Notes: generated by a model not told the origin, from the letters alone. A DNA stretch of 49,711 bases from Chromobacterium amazonense (GCF_001855565.1 NZ_MKCR01000016.1:1-49711); one strand, 5' to 3'; shown: positions 9,106 to 19,651, numbered from the stretch's first letter. A program made the numbers and translations.

Positions 9106-9423
9106 TCAAGCCTCGGTTTGCAGCAGAGTGCCGACAGTCGGCCGGGATGAGGGCGAATAGGCGCGCGCGGCGGAGCGGGCCTGCGACGGAGACGGGCGCG
9201 AGGAGCGGGTTTGCGGCTGGCTCAGCACGGCAGGCGGCAGGAAGGCTGGCGCGAGCGCCGGCAGGGTATGCGCTGGGTTCTGCAGCACGCTGCGGTACAG
9301 CATCTCTGCGAACTCATGCTGCGGCTCGGCGCTGCTCCCCCGGCTGGATTGCACGCCGGCTAGCTGTTGCGGCCAAGGCCGGATCAGCTGGATCGGGGGC
9401 AGGTTGAAGTCGGGGATGTTCAT
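9106..9423 (-). CDS. Hypothetical protein, 105 aa, Pro/Ser/Arg-rich C-terminus
   Basis: I do not recognise this gene. The N-terminal half (MNIPDFNLPPIQLIRPWPQQL, then EFAEMLYRSVLQNP) could form a short amphipathic helix. The second half is low-complexity (PALAPAFLPPAVLSQPQTRS, SSRPSPSQARSAARAYSPSS). There is no signal peptide. The start codon lies just after a 9-bp hairpin at 9429-9460, and the upstream region to 9570 is far more AT-rich than its surroundings. The stop is only 32 bases from the trpS leader peptide, so trpS may partly be read from this promoter. The coding call is tentative. Confidence 0.45.
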   Translation of the reverse strand: MNIPDFNLPPIQLIRPWPQQLAGVQSSRGSSAEPQHEFAEMLYRSVLQNPAHTLPALAPAFLPPAVLSQPQTRSSRPSPSQARSAARAYSPSSRPTVGTLLQTEA

Positions 9424-9428
9424 GCAAG

Positions 9429-9460
9429 CGCTCTCAAGTAGGGTTGATGGTTTGAGAGCG
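9429..9460. promoter_or_regulatory. Inverted repeat in an AT-rich divergent intergenic region
   Basis: CGCTCTCAA (9429-9437) and TTGAGAGCG (9452-9460) form perfect 9-bp arms around a 14-base loop, five bases upstream of the minus-strand ATG at 9423. In RNA it would be a stem-loop over the ribosome-binding region. In DNA it could be an operator. Beyond it, 9480-9560 is strongly AT-rich and includes TTGACA (9503-9508), a plausible -35 for the plus-strand SUI1 gene. Confidence 0.45.
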
Positions 9461-9669
9461 AACAATTGCTTTTGTTCGGTAATTTTCACAAATTTTACAT
9501 ATTGACAATGTTATTTGTGTTTTATGAGTTTTTATGAATTTTGTTGGGTTGGCTTAATCCGAACATGCTTGGCATCAAAATCAAAGCAGCGGGACGCGGA
9601 GCGACCGCTTTCTATGCTTGTTCTGATGCGGTTTTGACGCGACCATGGCGTCTTTGCAGGAGAGCGCTG

Positions 9670-10029
9670 ATGATGAAAGCAAAACAGAGCGGCGGGCTGG
9701 TGTACTCGACCGAGCATGGCCGGATGTGCCCCGCTTGCCGGCAGCCCATAGACCAGTGTCAATGCGGCCAGCCGACCGTGCCCGCAGGCGATGGCATTGC
9801 AAGGGTCTCGCGCGAGACCAAGGGCAGGGGCGGCAAGGCGGTGACGGTGGTGAAGAGCGTGCCGCTGGCCGGCGAGGCCTTGGCCAAGCTGGGCAAGCAG
9901 CTGCGGACGCGTTGCGGCAGCGGCGGCACCGTGAAGGAGGGCGTGCTGGAGATACAGGGCGATCACGTGGAGACGGTGATCGCCGAATTGCTCAAGCTGG
10001 GATTCAAGACCAAGCGGACCGGGGGCTAG
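9670..10029 (+). CDS. yciH: SUI1/YciH family translation initiation factor-like protein
   Basis: The 119-residue protein belongs to the bacterial YciH group of the eIF1/SUI1 fold, small proteins proposed to affect initiation fidelity. It has a zinc-like N-terminal segment (MCPACRQPIDQCQCGQ) and then the SUI1 core: SRETKGRGGKAVTVV, LAKLGKQLRTRCGSGGTVKEG, LEIQGDHVETVIAELLKLGFK. The ATG at 9670 follows an AGGAG site seven bases upstream. A second ATG directly after it is also possible. No functional partner is adjacent. Confidence 0.92.
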   Translation: MMKAKQSGGLVYSTEHGRMCPACRQPIDQCQCGQPTVPAGDGIARVSRETKGRGGKAVTVVKSVPLAGEALAKLGKQLRTRCGSGGTVKEGVLEIQGDHVETVIAELLKLGFKTKRTGG

Positions 10030-10040
10030 TGGCGCTTGAG

Positions 10041-10363
10041 ACTTGTTCACGATTGAATCCGCCGCGCGGATTGCCGTTTTCATTGCAGGGCTGCCGGCGG
10101 CAGGGAGGGGATATTTGCTTGGCCAAATATCCCCTCCACCCCTAAAGGCCACCCTGCAAGCCTGGCCTGCGGCTTCCCGTCGGTTCCCGTCAGGCCCGAA
10201 GCGCGGCTGAACTCGCGATTTGCTGACGTCAAATCGCTCGAACATGCAGCCGCTTAAGACCTCGGGCCTGCCACCAGACGGCAGGCTTGAAGGGATGTGG
10301 GTGCATCGAAAACGTGTTTGTTTTTCACAAATCAGGTCTAAAAGCCAAAGATCGTGAACACGT
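10041..10363. repeat. Putative repeat element with inverted ends and internal hairpins
   Basis: The 336-base gap between yciH and ppsR is bounded by an inverted pair: ACTTGTTCACGAT at 10041-10053 and ATCGTGAACACGT at 10351-10363 (12 of 13 match). Inside are several strong palindromes: GAGGGGATATTT with AAATATCCCCTC, GCGATTTG with CAAATCGC, and GCCTGCC with GGCAGGC. The right end abuts the ppsR stop codon. I see no coding frame. A small non-autonomous mobile element or a structured RNA is possible. Confidence 0.45.
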
Positions 10364-10365
10364 TC

Positions 10366-11187
10366 TTAGAACTTCCTGCCCAGCGCCGCCTTGTGCATGA
10401 TGGTGGAGGCGATTTCCTCGATCGACTTGTGCGTGGTGCTGATGAAGGGCACGCCGTGATGGCGGAACATCGATTCCGCCTCGTTCACTTCGCGCCGGCA
10501 GTTATCCATGCTGGCGTACTTGGAGTCGGGGCGGCGTTCGGAGCGGATGTGGTGCAGACGGTTCGGATCGATGGTGAGTCCGAACATCTTGTCTTTGAAC
10601 GGCAGCAGGATCTTGGGCAAGGTGGGGCTGTCCAGGTCTTCCGGCGTCAGCGGATAGTTGGCGGCGCGTATGCCGTACTGCAGCGCCAGGTACAGGCAGG
10701 TAGGCGTCTTGCCGGAGCGGGAGACGCCGATCAGGATGACATCGGCCTCATCCAGGTCTTTCAGCTTCACGCCGTCGTCGTGGTTCAGCGAGAAGTTCAC
10801 CGCTTCGATCCGGTGATCGTATTTCTCCTCGTTGATCATGCCGTGCGCCTTGCCCACCGTCAGCGAGGCTTTCTGGCCCAGCTCCAGCTCCAGGTGGCCG
10901 ATGAAAGTCTCGAAGAAGTCGATCAGGATCACGTTGCTGAGCCGCAGCGCCTCGCGCACTTCCGGATTGACGATGCTGGTGAAGACCAGCGGGCGCAGAT
11001 GATCGCGCTCGGCCACGGCGCTGATGCGCTCGGCCAGCGTTTGCGCTTTTTCCACGGTGTCGACGAAGGGCACGGTTTCGCGCTGGAAGTCCAGGCTGTC
11101 GAACTGGGTCAATAGCGTATGGCCCAGCGATTCGGCGGTGATGCCGGTGCGGTCGGAGATGAAGAAGGCGGAGCGGTGGTGCGGCAT
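10366..11187 (-). CDS. ppsR: Phosphoenolpyruvate synthase regulatory protein PpsR
   Basis: A bifunctional kinase/pyrophosphorylase of the DUF299 family that inactivates PEP synthase by ADP-dependent phosphorylation of a Thr and reactivates it by Pi-dependent phosphorolysis. The 273-residue protein starts [26 protein letters not shown], and its P-loop is [25 protein letters not shown]-type ([16 protein letters not shown]) and [15 protein letters not shown] segments are typical. It is divergent from ppsA, its substrate gene, which confirms the assignment. The two share a 283-base control region. Confidence 0.97.
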   Translation of the reverse strand: MPHHRSAFFISDRTGITAESLGHTLLTQFDSLDFQRETVPFVDTVEKAQTLAERISAVAERDHLRPLVFTSIVNPEVREALRLSNVILIDFFETFIGHLELELGQKASLTVGKAHGMINEEKYDHRIEAVNFSLNHDDGVKLKDLDEADVILIGVSRSGKTPTCLYLALQYGIRAANYPLTPEDLDSPTLPKILLPFKDKMFGLTIDPNRLHHIRSERRPDSKYASMDNCRREVNEAESMFRHHGVPFISTTHKSIEEIASTIMHKAALGRKF

Positions 11188-11276
11188 GGAAGACCTTGCT
11201 TGCTATGGGTTTGTCTGCGCAAAGTGTATACCGGCGCAAGGGCTGGTGGTATCGGTTTGGCAGAGATTCATTTTCT

Positions 11277-11300
11277 TCATGTAATCACAACATTACATGA
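11277..11300. promoter_or_regulatory. Operator-like palindrome in the ppsR-ppsA intergenic region
   Basis: TCATGTAAT (11277-11285) and ATTACATGA (11292-11300) are perfect 9-bp inverted arms separated by CACAAC. The site lies 89 bases upstream of ppsR and 171 bases upstream of ppsA. It suits a dimeric repressor or activator. A -10-like TAGAAT lies at about 11426 on the ppsA side. I cannot name the regulator. Confidence 0.55.
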
Positions 11301-11470
11301 CATTTTCTTACTTTGACCAGCTTTGACTTCTGCAACTTGTTGATTCTTCTGGATTTGACATTCCGTCTGTCGCAAAAAATCTTGTGCACTGCAAAAGTTG
11401 CTACGCAATCGGCGCGTAATTCGGCTAGAATGCGGCGCATCGTCCCAATCCCAACACAGGAAGTGAAGTG

Positions 11471-13858
<2,388 letters not shown>

Positions 13859-13888
13859 GGCTCACGGCAATCCATCGGTGAATGAGAG

Positions 13889-13914
13889 ACCGCCCAGTAA
13901 CGGGCGGTTTTTTT
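13889..13914 (+). terminator. Rho-independent terminator of ppsA
   Basis: ACCGCCC (13889-13895) and GGGCGGT (13902-13908) form the stem around a short AGTAAC loop, followed by a T run to 13914. It lies 30 bases after the ppsA stop and just before the convergent gene end at 13924. Confidence 0.9.
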
Positions 13915-13923
13915 ATCGAATAT

Positions 13924-14583
13924 TCAACGGTTGCCGAAGCCGGTTTTGGGTGTGAATTTCTCGATCTCGCGCGCTTTTTCAACCAGCCGTTCGGTGCCCA
14001 GCTCGCGCTCGGCCAATTGCTGTTGCCGGGCCTCCTCGGCGGCGCGCTCGGCCTCTAGGGCCTGCTGTTCGCCCTGTTGCAGCAGGGTGTCGATGGTGTC
14101 GAAGTCGAACATGGCGCGGGTATCGACCAGCCGTTCGGTGTAGTGCGCCACATTGTTGGCGTCGGCCAGAATGATGGCAGGCGCGGTGTAGCCGCTCAGC
14201 GGAAATTCCGTGATCAGCACGCCGTAGCGTTTGTGGAAGTCGCGTCCGCGCAGCGTGGACAGCAGCGTGGTGTGGGGTAGGCCGTGCTCGTGGCGAGCCC
14301 GGGCCAGCGAGGAAGGCGAGTCCACGGTGATGACGATCAGCTTCAGGTGCGGCCATCGATCGAGCCAGCGGCGCGTTTCGCGCAGCAGCAAGATGCCGCC
14401 GTGCTCTTCCTCGTCCACAGACAGCAGCGTGACGATGACCTTGGGGCCAAGGTAGCTTTCCAGCGCCGCGTCGCGCTTTTGGTCATCCACCAGCATGAAA
14501 CTCGGCAAATAGTCGCCGACTCTGGGAAAGTCGCCTATCACCGGCAGCATCTCGTCGCCGTATTGCAGCCAGAAATCAGTCAT
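13924..14583 (-). CDS. Cysteine-less thiol-peroxidase (Tpx)-like protein with charged C-terminal tail
   Basis: Residues 1-160 follow the Tpx branch of the peroxiredoxin fold: FPRVGDYLPSFMLVD, KVIVTLLSVDEEEHGG, LIVITVDSPSSLARARHEHG, LLSTLRGRDFHKRYGVLI and APAIILADANNVAHYTERLVD. The peroxidatic Cys expected in the SxDxxxC segment is His (SVDEEEH), and the second Cys is also missing. The whole 219-residue protein contains no cysteine, so it cannot be a thiol peroxidase. A Glu/Gln/Arg-rich helix (EQQALEAERAAEEARQQQLA) and a short tail follow. A binding or chaperone-like role is possible but unproven. It is convergent with ppsA. Confidence 0.8.
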   Translation of the reverse strand: MTDFWLQYGDEMLPVIGDFPRVGDYLPSFMLVDDQKRDAALESYLGPKVIVTLLSVDEEEHGGILLLRETRRWLDRWPHLKLIVITVDSPSSLARARHEHGLPHTTLLSTLRGRDFHKRYGVLITEFPLSGYTAPAIILADANNVAHYTERLVDTRAMFDFDTIDTLLQQGEQQALEAERAAEEARQQQLAERELGTERLVEKAREIEKFTPKTGFGNR

Positions 14584-14655
14584 GATGTGACCCCTCCTCA
14601 GTTTTCATCGTGGACGCGGTAGGGGCAAAATCAAGCATTGATTCTAATGCCAACG

Positions 14656-14677
14656 AAAACCCCCGCCTGGGCGGGGG
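14656..14677 (-). terminator. Terminator of dctA
   Basis: On the minus strand CCCCCGCC and GGCGGGGG form a tight 8-bp stem (14677-14660) with a two-base loop, followed by TTTT. It lies 15 bases beyond the dctA stop. Confidence 0.8.
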
Positions 14678-14691
14678 TGGGTGTGTTGCGT

Positions 14692-16008
14692 TTAGCTCAG
14701 TTGCGGCACCGGCTGCTCGCGCGGTTGCGGCGGCGGCTCGGACGGCTGGTCGCCGGCCAGGACGCGGTTCATTTGCTCCACGTCCAGCGCTTTTTCCCAC
14801 TTGGCGATCACTACGGTGGCGACGCCGTTGCCGATCAGATTGGTGATGGCGCGCGCCTCGGACATGAAGCGGTCGATGCCGATCAGCAGCGCCAGGCCTT
14901 CCACCGGCAGCTTGCCGCCCAGCGTCGCCAGTGTGGCGGCCAGGGTGATGAAGCCGCCGCCGGTCACCGCCGCCGCGCCCTTGGAGGTCAGCAACAGCAC
15001 GCCGATGATGGCCAGCTCCTCGCCCAGCGTCAGGTTCACATTGGTGGCCTGGGCGATGAAGATCGCCGCCATGGTCAGATAGATGGAAGTGCCGTCCAGG
15101 TTGAACGAGTAGCCGGTGGGCACCACCATGCCCACCACCGGCTTGGCGCAACCCAGGTTTTCCAGCTTCTTCATGATGCCCGGCAGCGCGGATTCGGACG
15201 AAGACGTGCCCAGCACCAGTAGGATTTCTTCCTTGATGTAGACCAGGAAGCGCCACAGGCTGAAGCCGGAGAAGCGGGCGATGGCGCCCAGCACGATGAA
15301 GACGAAGGCGAAGCAGGTCAGATACACGCAGGCCATCAAGAAACCCAGCTGCTTCAGCGAACCGATGCCGTATTTGCCTATGGTGAAAGCCATTGCGCCG
15401 AAGGCGCCGATCGGAGCCAGCTTCATCAGCATATTGATCACGCCGAACAGCGCGTGCGAGAACTCGTCCAGGATGTGGACGATGGTCTTGCCGTTGTCGC
15501 CCATCTTGGTCAGCGCCAGGCCCAGCAGCACCGAGAAGGTCAGCACCTGCAGGATCTCGCCGCTGGCGAAGGCGCCGACTACGGTATCCGGGATGATGTG
15601 CAGCAGGAAATCGACGGTGTTCATTTCCTTGGCGCCGGCGGTGTACTTGGCGATGTCCTTGGCGTGCAGGGTGTGCGGGTCGATATTGAGGCCGGCGCCG
15701 GGCTGCAGCAGGTTGACCACGATCAGGCCGATCACCAGCGCCAGGGTGGTGACGGCTTCGAAGTAAAACAGCGCCTTGACGCCGACGCGTCCCACTTCCT
15801 TCATATCGCCCATCTTGGCGATGCCGACGACGACGGTGGCGAAGATGATGGGCGCGATCATCATCTTGATCAACTTGATGAAGGCGTCGCCCAGCGGTTT
15901 CATTTTGGCGCCGAGGTCCGGCGCGACGGCGCCGAGCGTGACGCCCAGCGCGATGGCGATCAGCACCTGCACATAGAGGCGCGAAAAGAATGGGGTCTTG
16001 GTTTGCAT
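14692..16008 (-). CDS. dctA: C4-dicarboxylate transporter DctA
   Basis: An inner-membrane symporter of the dicarboxylate/amino-acid:cation family that imports succinate, fumarate and malate. The 438-residue protein starts [22 protein letters not shown] and has multiple hydrophobic segments. It contains the serine-rich hairpin loop [20 protein letters not shown], the [16 protein letters not shown] motif, and the second hairpin/helix region [27 protein letters not shown]. The start has a GGGAGA ribosome site. Import of C4 acids fits with the gluconeogenic ppsA nearby, though they are separate transcription units. It ends at its own terminator. Confidence 0.97.
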   Translation of the reverse strand: MQTKTPFFSRLYVQVLIAIALGVTLGAVAPDLGAKMKPLGDAFIKLIKMMIAPIIFATVVVGIAKMGDMKEVGRVGVKALFYFEAVTTLALVIGLIVVNLLQPGAGLNIDPHTLHAKDIAKYTAGAKEMNTVDFLLHIIPDTVVGAFASGEILQVLTFSVLLGLALTKMGDNGKTIVHILDEFSHALFGVINMLMKLAPIGAFGAMAFTIGKYGIGSLKQLGFLMACVYLTCFAFVFIVLGAIARFSGFSLWRFLVYIKEEILLVLGTSSSESALPGIMKKLENLGCAKPVVGMVVPTGYSFNLDGTSIYLTMAAIFIAQATNVNLTLGEELAIIGVLLLTSKGAAAVTGGGFITLAATLATLGGKLPVEGLALLIGIDRFMSEARAITNLIGNGVATVVIAKWEKALDVEQMNRVLAGDQPSEPPPQPREQPVPQLS

Positions 16009-16146
16009 GGTTCTCCCGACTGGCGTTGGTTGCTTCTGATGCGGACTCTTCTTGGTCCATTTGCATGCGATGCTAACAACTGTCGTCAGCCAGGGGCATA
16101 GGCGATATCCCTATCGGGGATAACCCTGATGTTCGGGATGATTTTG

Positions 16147-16256
16147 GCCACGGAAACACACGGAAGAAAGGTAGAAGAGCATTAAGGGCGGAGTAGACAA
16201 AACGAGCCGGCCTTTTTAGTTGGTTCTGTCCGTGTTCTTCCGTGTGTTTCCGTGGC
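16147..16256. repeat. Perfect 22-bp inverted repeat pair upstream of dctA and downstream of marC
   Basis: Two perfect 22-base inverted arms lie at 16147-16168 and 16235-16256, separated by 66 bases. The arms carry CACGGAAACACACGGAAG-type sequence, so the region can fold into a long hairpin. The arms resemble the CACGAAA motifs of the 16975-17290 array. No coding frame lies in the 16009-16277 gap. Confidence 0.8.
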
Positions 16257-16277
16257 TATTGGAAGTTTTTAGGAGAC

Positions 16278-16880
16278 TCAGTGCAGCTGCTTCCAATAAG
16301 ACGCGAAACCGCTGAGCAGCATCTCGACGGAGATGGCGGTCAGCACCAGGCCCATCAGTCGCTCCAGCGCGGTGATGGCCTGTTCGCCCAGCAGCTTCTG
16401 CAGACGGCTGGAGAACAGGAAGACCACGGTGGTGACCAGCATGCAGATGGTCAGCGCGCCCATCCACTCCAGCATGCGGCCCGGTTCGCGGGTGGACAGC
16501 AGAAGCACGGTGGCCATGGCCGACGGACCGGCGATCAGCGGGATGGCGATGGGCACGATGAAGGGTTCGCCGCTCATCTTGTCGCCGCCGAACACGCTGC
16601 CCTCGCCGGGGAAGATCATCTTGATGGCGATCAGGAACAGAATCACGCCGCCGGCGATGCGCATGGATTCGTCGGTCAGGTGCATCAGGTCCAGGAAGTT
16701 GCGGCCGAACAGCATGAAGATGGTCAGCACTAGGAAGGCGATCAGGCATTCGCGGTAGACCACGCGCTTGCGGCGCTCGGGCTTCACCTGCTTCAACGCG
16801 GCAATGAACAGCGGGATGTTGCCCAGCGGGTCGGTGATCAGGATCAGCAGGATGGTGGCGGACAGGAAAGACGTTTGCAT
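16278..16880 (-). CDS. MarC family (UPF0056) inner-membrane protein
   Basis: A 200-residue polytopic membrane protein of the MarC/YhgN family, whose transport role is not established. It has about six membrane segments, starting FLSATILLILITDPLGNIP with the conserved DPxGN motif. IAGGVILFLIAIKMIF, PIAIPLIAGPSAMATVLLL and the C-terminal MGLVLTAISVEMLLSG are also typical of the family. The ATG at 16880 begins MQTSFLS, which gives the family's usual N-terminus and length. It lies between two repeat regions and seems monocistronic. Confidence 0.92.
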   Translation of the reverse strand: MQTSFLSATILLILITDPLGNIPLFIAALKQVKPERRKRVVYRECLIAFLVLTIFMLFGRNFLDLMHLTDESMRIAGGVILFLIAIKMIFPGEGSVFGGDKMSGEPFIVPIAIPLIAGPSAMATVLLLSTREPGRMLEWMGALTICMLVTTVVFLFSSRLQKLLGEQAITALERLMGLVLTAISVEMLLSGFASYWKQLH

Positions 16881-16974
16881 GGGTATTGCCAGGTGGGTGG
16901 AGCAACCGGCGATTATCGCATGCCGATGGGGTTCCGGCGAGCGGCGGCACATGATTTGTCCAACTTCATTATTT

Positions 16975-17290
16975 GCCACGAAATCCACGAAACGACACGA
17001 AAAAATATCGGCGAAGTGCCTGTTGTTTCGTGTTTTTCGTGCGTCTCGTAGTAAAAAGACGGTGCTATGCTGCGGCGCTCGGCGTCGTGATTCGCGCCAC
17101 GAAACCCACGAAACGGCGCGAAGAAATATCGGCGGAGTGCCTGTTGTTTCGTGCGTCTCGTAGTAAAAAGATGGTGCTGTGCTGTGCTGCGGCGCTCGGC
17201 ATCGTGATTCGCGCCACGAAACCCACGAAACGGCACGAAGAAATATCGGCGGAGTGCCTGTTGTTTCGTGTTTTTCGTGTTTTTCGTGGC
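16975..17290. repeat. Tandem palindromic repeat array, about 2.6 units of 117-121 bp
   Basis: Units begin with GCCACGAAA at 16975, 17096 and 17213. Each runs through CCACGAAACGGC, ACGAAGAAATATCGGCGG, AGTGCCTGTTGTTTCGTG and, in the first two, a CTCGTAGTAAAAAGA segment. The array ends with TTTTCGTGGC at 17290, the inverse of the opening, so units are themselves palindromic. It occupies most of the 425-base gap between marC and the rRNA methyltransferase gene. There are no unique spacers, so it is not CRISPR. Confidence 0.85.
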
Positions 17291-17305
17291 TGAAACGGTT
17301 GTGGC

Positions 17306-19651
17306 TTACTGCCCGTCGCCGCCGCTTTCAACGTCGGCGGCTTCTTCGCCGTCCTTCTGCTTGCGCGCGCTGCCTTCCACCATATTGATCACGAACAGGC
17401 GGCATTGCAGCGAGCCGTTGAACAGCGGGGTGCGGCGCTTCGGCGCCAGGCGGATCAGCTTGCCCAGGCGCAAGTCGCCGCTGAACAGGCAGGCGGTCCA
17501 GCCGGCGAAGTGGGCCTTCAGCCAGTCGCCGAGTTCCGGATACCAGGTAGCTAGCTGATCCTGTTCTTCCAGCCGCACGCCATAGGGCGGGTTGGCGACG
17601 ATCAGGCCGTGTTCGGCGTGCGGACGGGTGTCCGTCACGTCGGCCGCCTTCACTTCCACCAGGTCGGCCAGGCCGGCGCGTTCCAGATTGGCGCGGGCGA
17701 TGTTGACCATGGCTTGCGAACGGTCGGAGCCGCGGATGGGCAACGATGCCGCGGGCAGCTCTGCCTTGCGCGCGTCCAGCTGCAGTATTTCCCATGACGC
17801 GGAATCGAAGCTCGACAGCGCCTCGAATCCGAAGCGGCGATTCCGGCCCGGCGCGCGTTTCAGCGCGATGTCGGCGGCCTCCACCAGGAAGGTGCCGCTG
17901 CCGCATAGCGGATCCAGCAGCGCCTGGCTGCCGTCATAGCCGGCCAGCAGCAGAATGCCGGCGGCCAGGTTTTCGCGCAGCGGCGCCTCGCCGGTTTCCT
18001 CGCGCCAGCCGCGCTTGAACAGCGGCTCGCCGCTGGTGTCCAGGTAAACGGTGGCGGTATCGGCGGTCAGGAAGACATTGACGCGGACATCCGGATTGCG
18101 GGTGTCCACGCTGGGGCGACCCAGCTGCGCCTGGCGGAAGCGGTCGCAGATGGCGTCCTTCACTGTCAGCGCGATGTAGTCCAGGCTCTTGACGCGGGCG
18201 GCGATGCCGTCCGCCTTCAGCTTGATGGTGCGCGACACCTCGAACCAGCGTGGCCAGTCCACGCTCATCGCCAGCCGGTAGATGTCTTGCTCGGCGTGAT
18301 AGCCGCCGTGGGCCAGGCGCAGCAGGATGCGGCTGGCGGTGCGGCAATGCAGGTTGGCCGCCATCATCAGGCGCGCGTCGCCGGCAAAGGCCACGCCGCC
18401 GTCGGCGGGCGCGATGTCGCCGGCGCCCAGCGCCAGCAGCTCATCGGCCAGCACCTGCTCCAGGCCGCGCGGACAAGGCGCGAACAGCGACAATCGGCTG
18501 TCCAGGCGGCCGGTGATGCTGCGTTCGATGCGCGGCGCCTGCTCCTGCTCTTGCTGGCGGTCAAACGAGCGCTGCTCGAAGCGGCGTTGCGGGTTGTCCA
18601 GGCGGTGGCTGTCCTTCAGCGGCTGCAGGCCGCGCGCTTCGTCGCGGAAGCGGTTGTCGCGGGCCTCTTCTCCCGCCTTGGAAAACAGCTTGCGCGGGGC
18701 GTTTTCGTCGCGCGACGGACGGTCTTGGCGCGGCGCGCGGTCCTGCCACTGCGGCTTGTCGTCGCGGCGGAAGCGGTTGTCGCGCTCGCCGTCCTCGCGC
18801 TTGGAGAACAGCTTGCGCGGGGCGTTCTCATCGCGCGGCGGACGGTCTTGGCGCGGCGCGCGGTCCTGCCATTGCGGCTTGTCGTCGCGGCGGAAGCGGT
18901 TGTCGCGCTCGCCGTCCTCGCGCTTGGAGAACAGCTTGCGCGGGGCGTTTTCGTCGCGCTGCGGACGGTCTTGGCGCGGGGCGCGGTCCTGCCATTGCGG
19001 TTTGTCGTCGCGGCGGAAGCGGTTGTCGCGCTCGCCGTCCTCGCGCCTGGAGAACAGCTTGCGCGGGGCGTTTTCGTCGCGCGGCGCGCGGTCTTCGCGC
19101 GGGGCGCGGTCTTGCCATTTGGCATGATGCGTTTCGCCCTCGGCGCGCGGCTTGAATGGGCGCGGCGGCGCGTCTTCGGTGTGCAGCGGCTTGCGGCCGG
19201 ACGGGCCGCGGTCGCGGCTGTAGCGCTTGTCGTGAGCGGGGCCGTCGCGGCGGAAGTCCTGCGCGCGTTCCGCGCCTTCCGGCAGCGGTTTGCGGCTGGA
19301 CGGACCGCGGTCGCGGTCGTAGCGGCGCTCCTGGCCGGCTTCCAGCGGGCGCTTGTCGAAGCGGCGGTCGTCCTGGCGCGGCTGCCAGTCAGGCTTGGCG
19401 GCCGGGCGGTCGAAACGCTTGTCTTGTCCTTGTTCCGGGCGCGGTCCGCGTTTGTCGAAGCGGCGGTCGTCCTGACGCGGCTGCCAGTCCGGCTTGGCCG
19501 CGCCGGGGCGCGGGCCGGAGTACGGCGCGCGCGGCGGCTTCTCGCCATCCCGCGGCGGCTGGTTTCCGCCTGCCGGCGAGTTGGCCGCGCGTTCGCGGCT
19601 GGTTTGATCGCGGCGCTGGCTGGCGCGCTGGCGGGAGCGGAAACTGGACAT
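17306..19651 (-). CDS. RlmL-type 23S rRNA (guanine-N2) methyltransferase with long repetitive N-terminal tail
   Basis: The last 400 residues form a THUMP-plus-Rossmann methyltransferase of the RlmL/YpsC group, which makes m2G in 23S rRNA. The THUMP part begins near residue 385 (SLFAPCPRGLEQVLADEL). The SAM site is LLDPLCGSGTFLVEAADIA near residue 579 and the catalytic motif is IVANPPYGVRLEE near 687. The first 380 residues are an extreme Arg/Asp/Lys/Pro-rich disordered tail. Within it is a 41-residue unit (APRKLFS, REDGERDNRFRRDDKPQWQD) in three full copies and one diverged copy. The ATG at 19651 starts MSSFRSRQRASQRRD. The RlmK domain found fused in E. coli RlmL is absent. Confidence 0.9.
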   Translation of the reverse strand: MSSFRSRQRASQRRDQTSRERAANSPAGGNQPPRDGEKPPRAPYSGPRPGAAKPDWQPRQDDRRFDKRGPRPEQGQDKRFDRPAAKPDWQPRQDDRRFDKRPLEAGQERRYDRDRGPSSRKPLPEGAERAQDFRRDGPAHDKRYSRDRGPSGRKPLHTEDAPPRPFKPRAEGETHHAKWQDRAPREDRAPRDENAPRKLFSRREDGERDNRFRRDDKPQWQDRAPRQDRPQRDENAPRKLFSKREDGERDNRFRRDDKPQWQDRAPRQDRPPRDENAPRKLFSKREDGERDNRFRRDDKPQWQDRAPRQDRPSRDENAPRKLFSKAGEEARDNRFRDEARGLQPLKDSHRLDNPQRRFEQRSFDRQQEQEQAPRIERSITGRLDSRLSLFAPCPRGLEQVLADELLALGAGDIAPADGGVAFAGDARLMMAANLHCRTASRILLRLAHGGYHAEQDIYRLAMSVDWPRWFEVSRTIKLKADGIAARVKSLDYIALTVKDAICDRFRQAQLGRPSVDTRNPDVRVNVFLTADTATVYLDTSGEPLFKRGWREETGEAPLRENLAAGILLLAGYDGSQALLDPLCGSGTFLVEAADIALKRAPGRNRRFGFEALSSFDSASWEILQLDARKAELPAASLPIRGSDRSQAMVNIARANLERAGLADLVEVKAADVTDTRPHAEHGLIVANPPYGVRLEEQDQLATWYPELGDWLKAHFAGWTACLFSGDLRLGKLIRLAPKRRTPLFNGSLQCRLFVINMVEGSARKQKDGEEAADVESGGDGQ
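18684..19110. repeat. 123-bp coding tandem repeat inside the rRNA methyltransferase gene
   Basis: The string AACAGCTTGCGCGGGGCG recurs at 18684, 18807, 18930 and 19053, giving an exact 123-bp period (41 codons). The copies are nearly identical at the DNA level, which suggests recent expansion or ongoing homogenisation. Confidence 0.9.

Noticed and set aside
16975-17290. Possible CRISPR array
   Set aside because: The period is 117-121 bp with no short identical repeats separated by unique spacers, and there are no cas genes.
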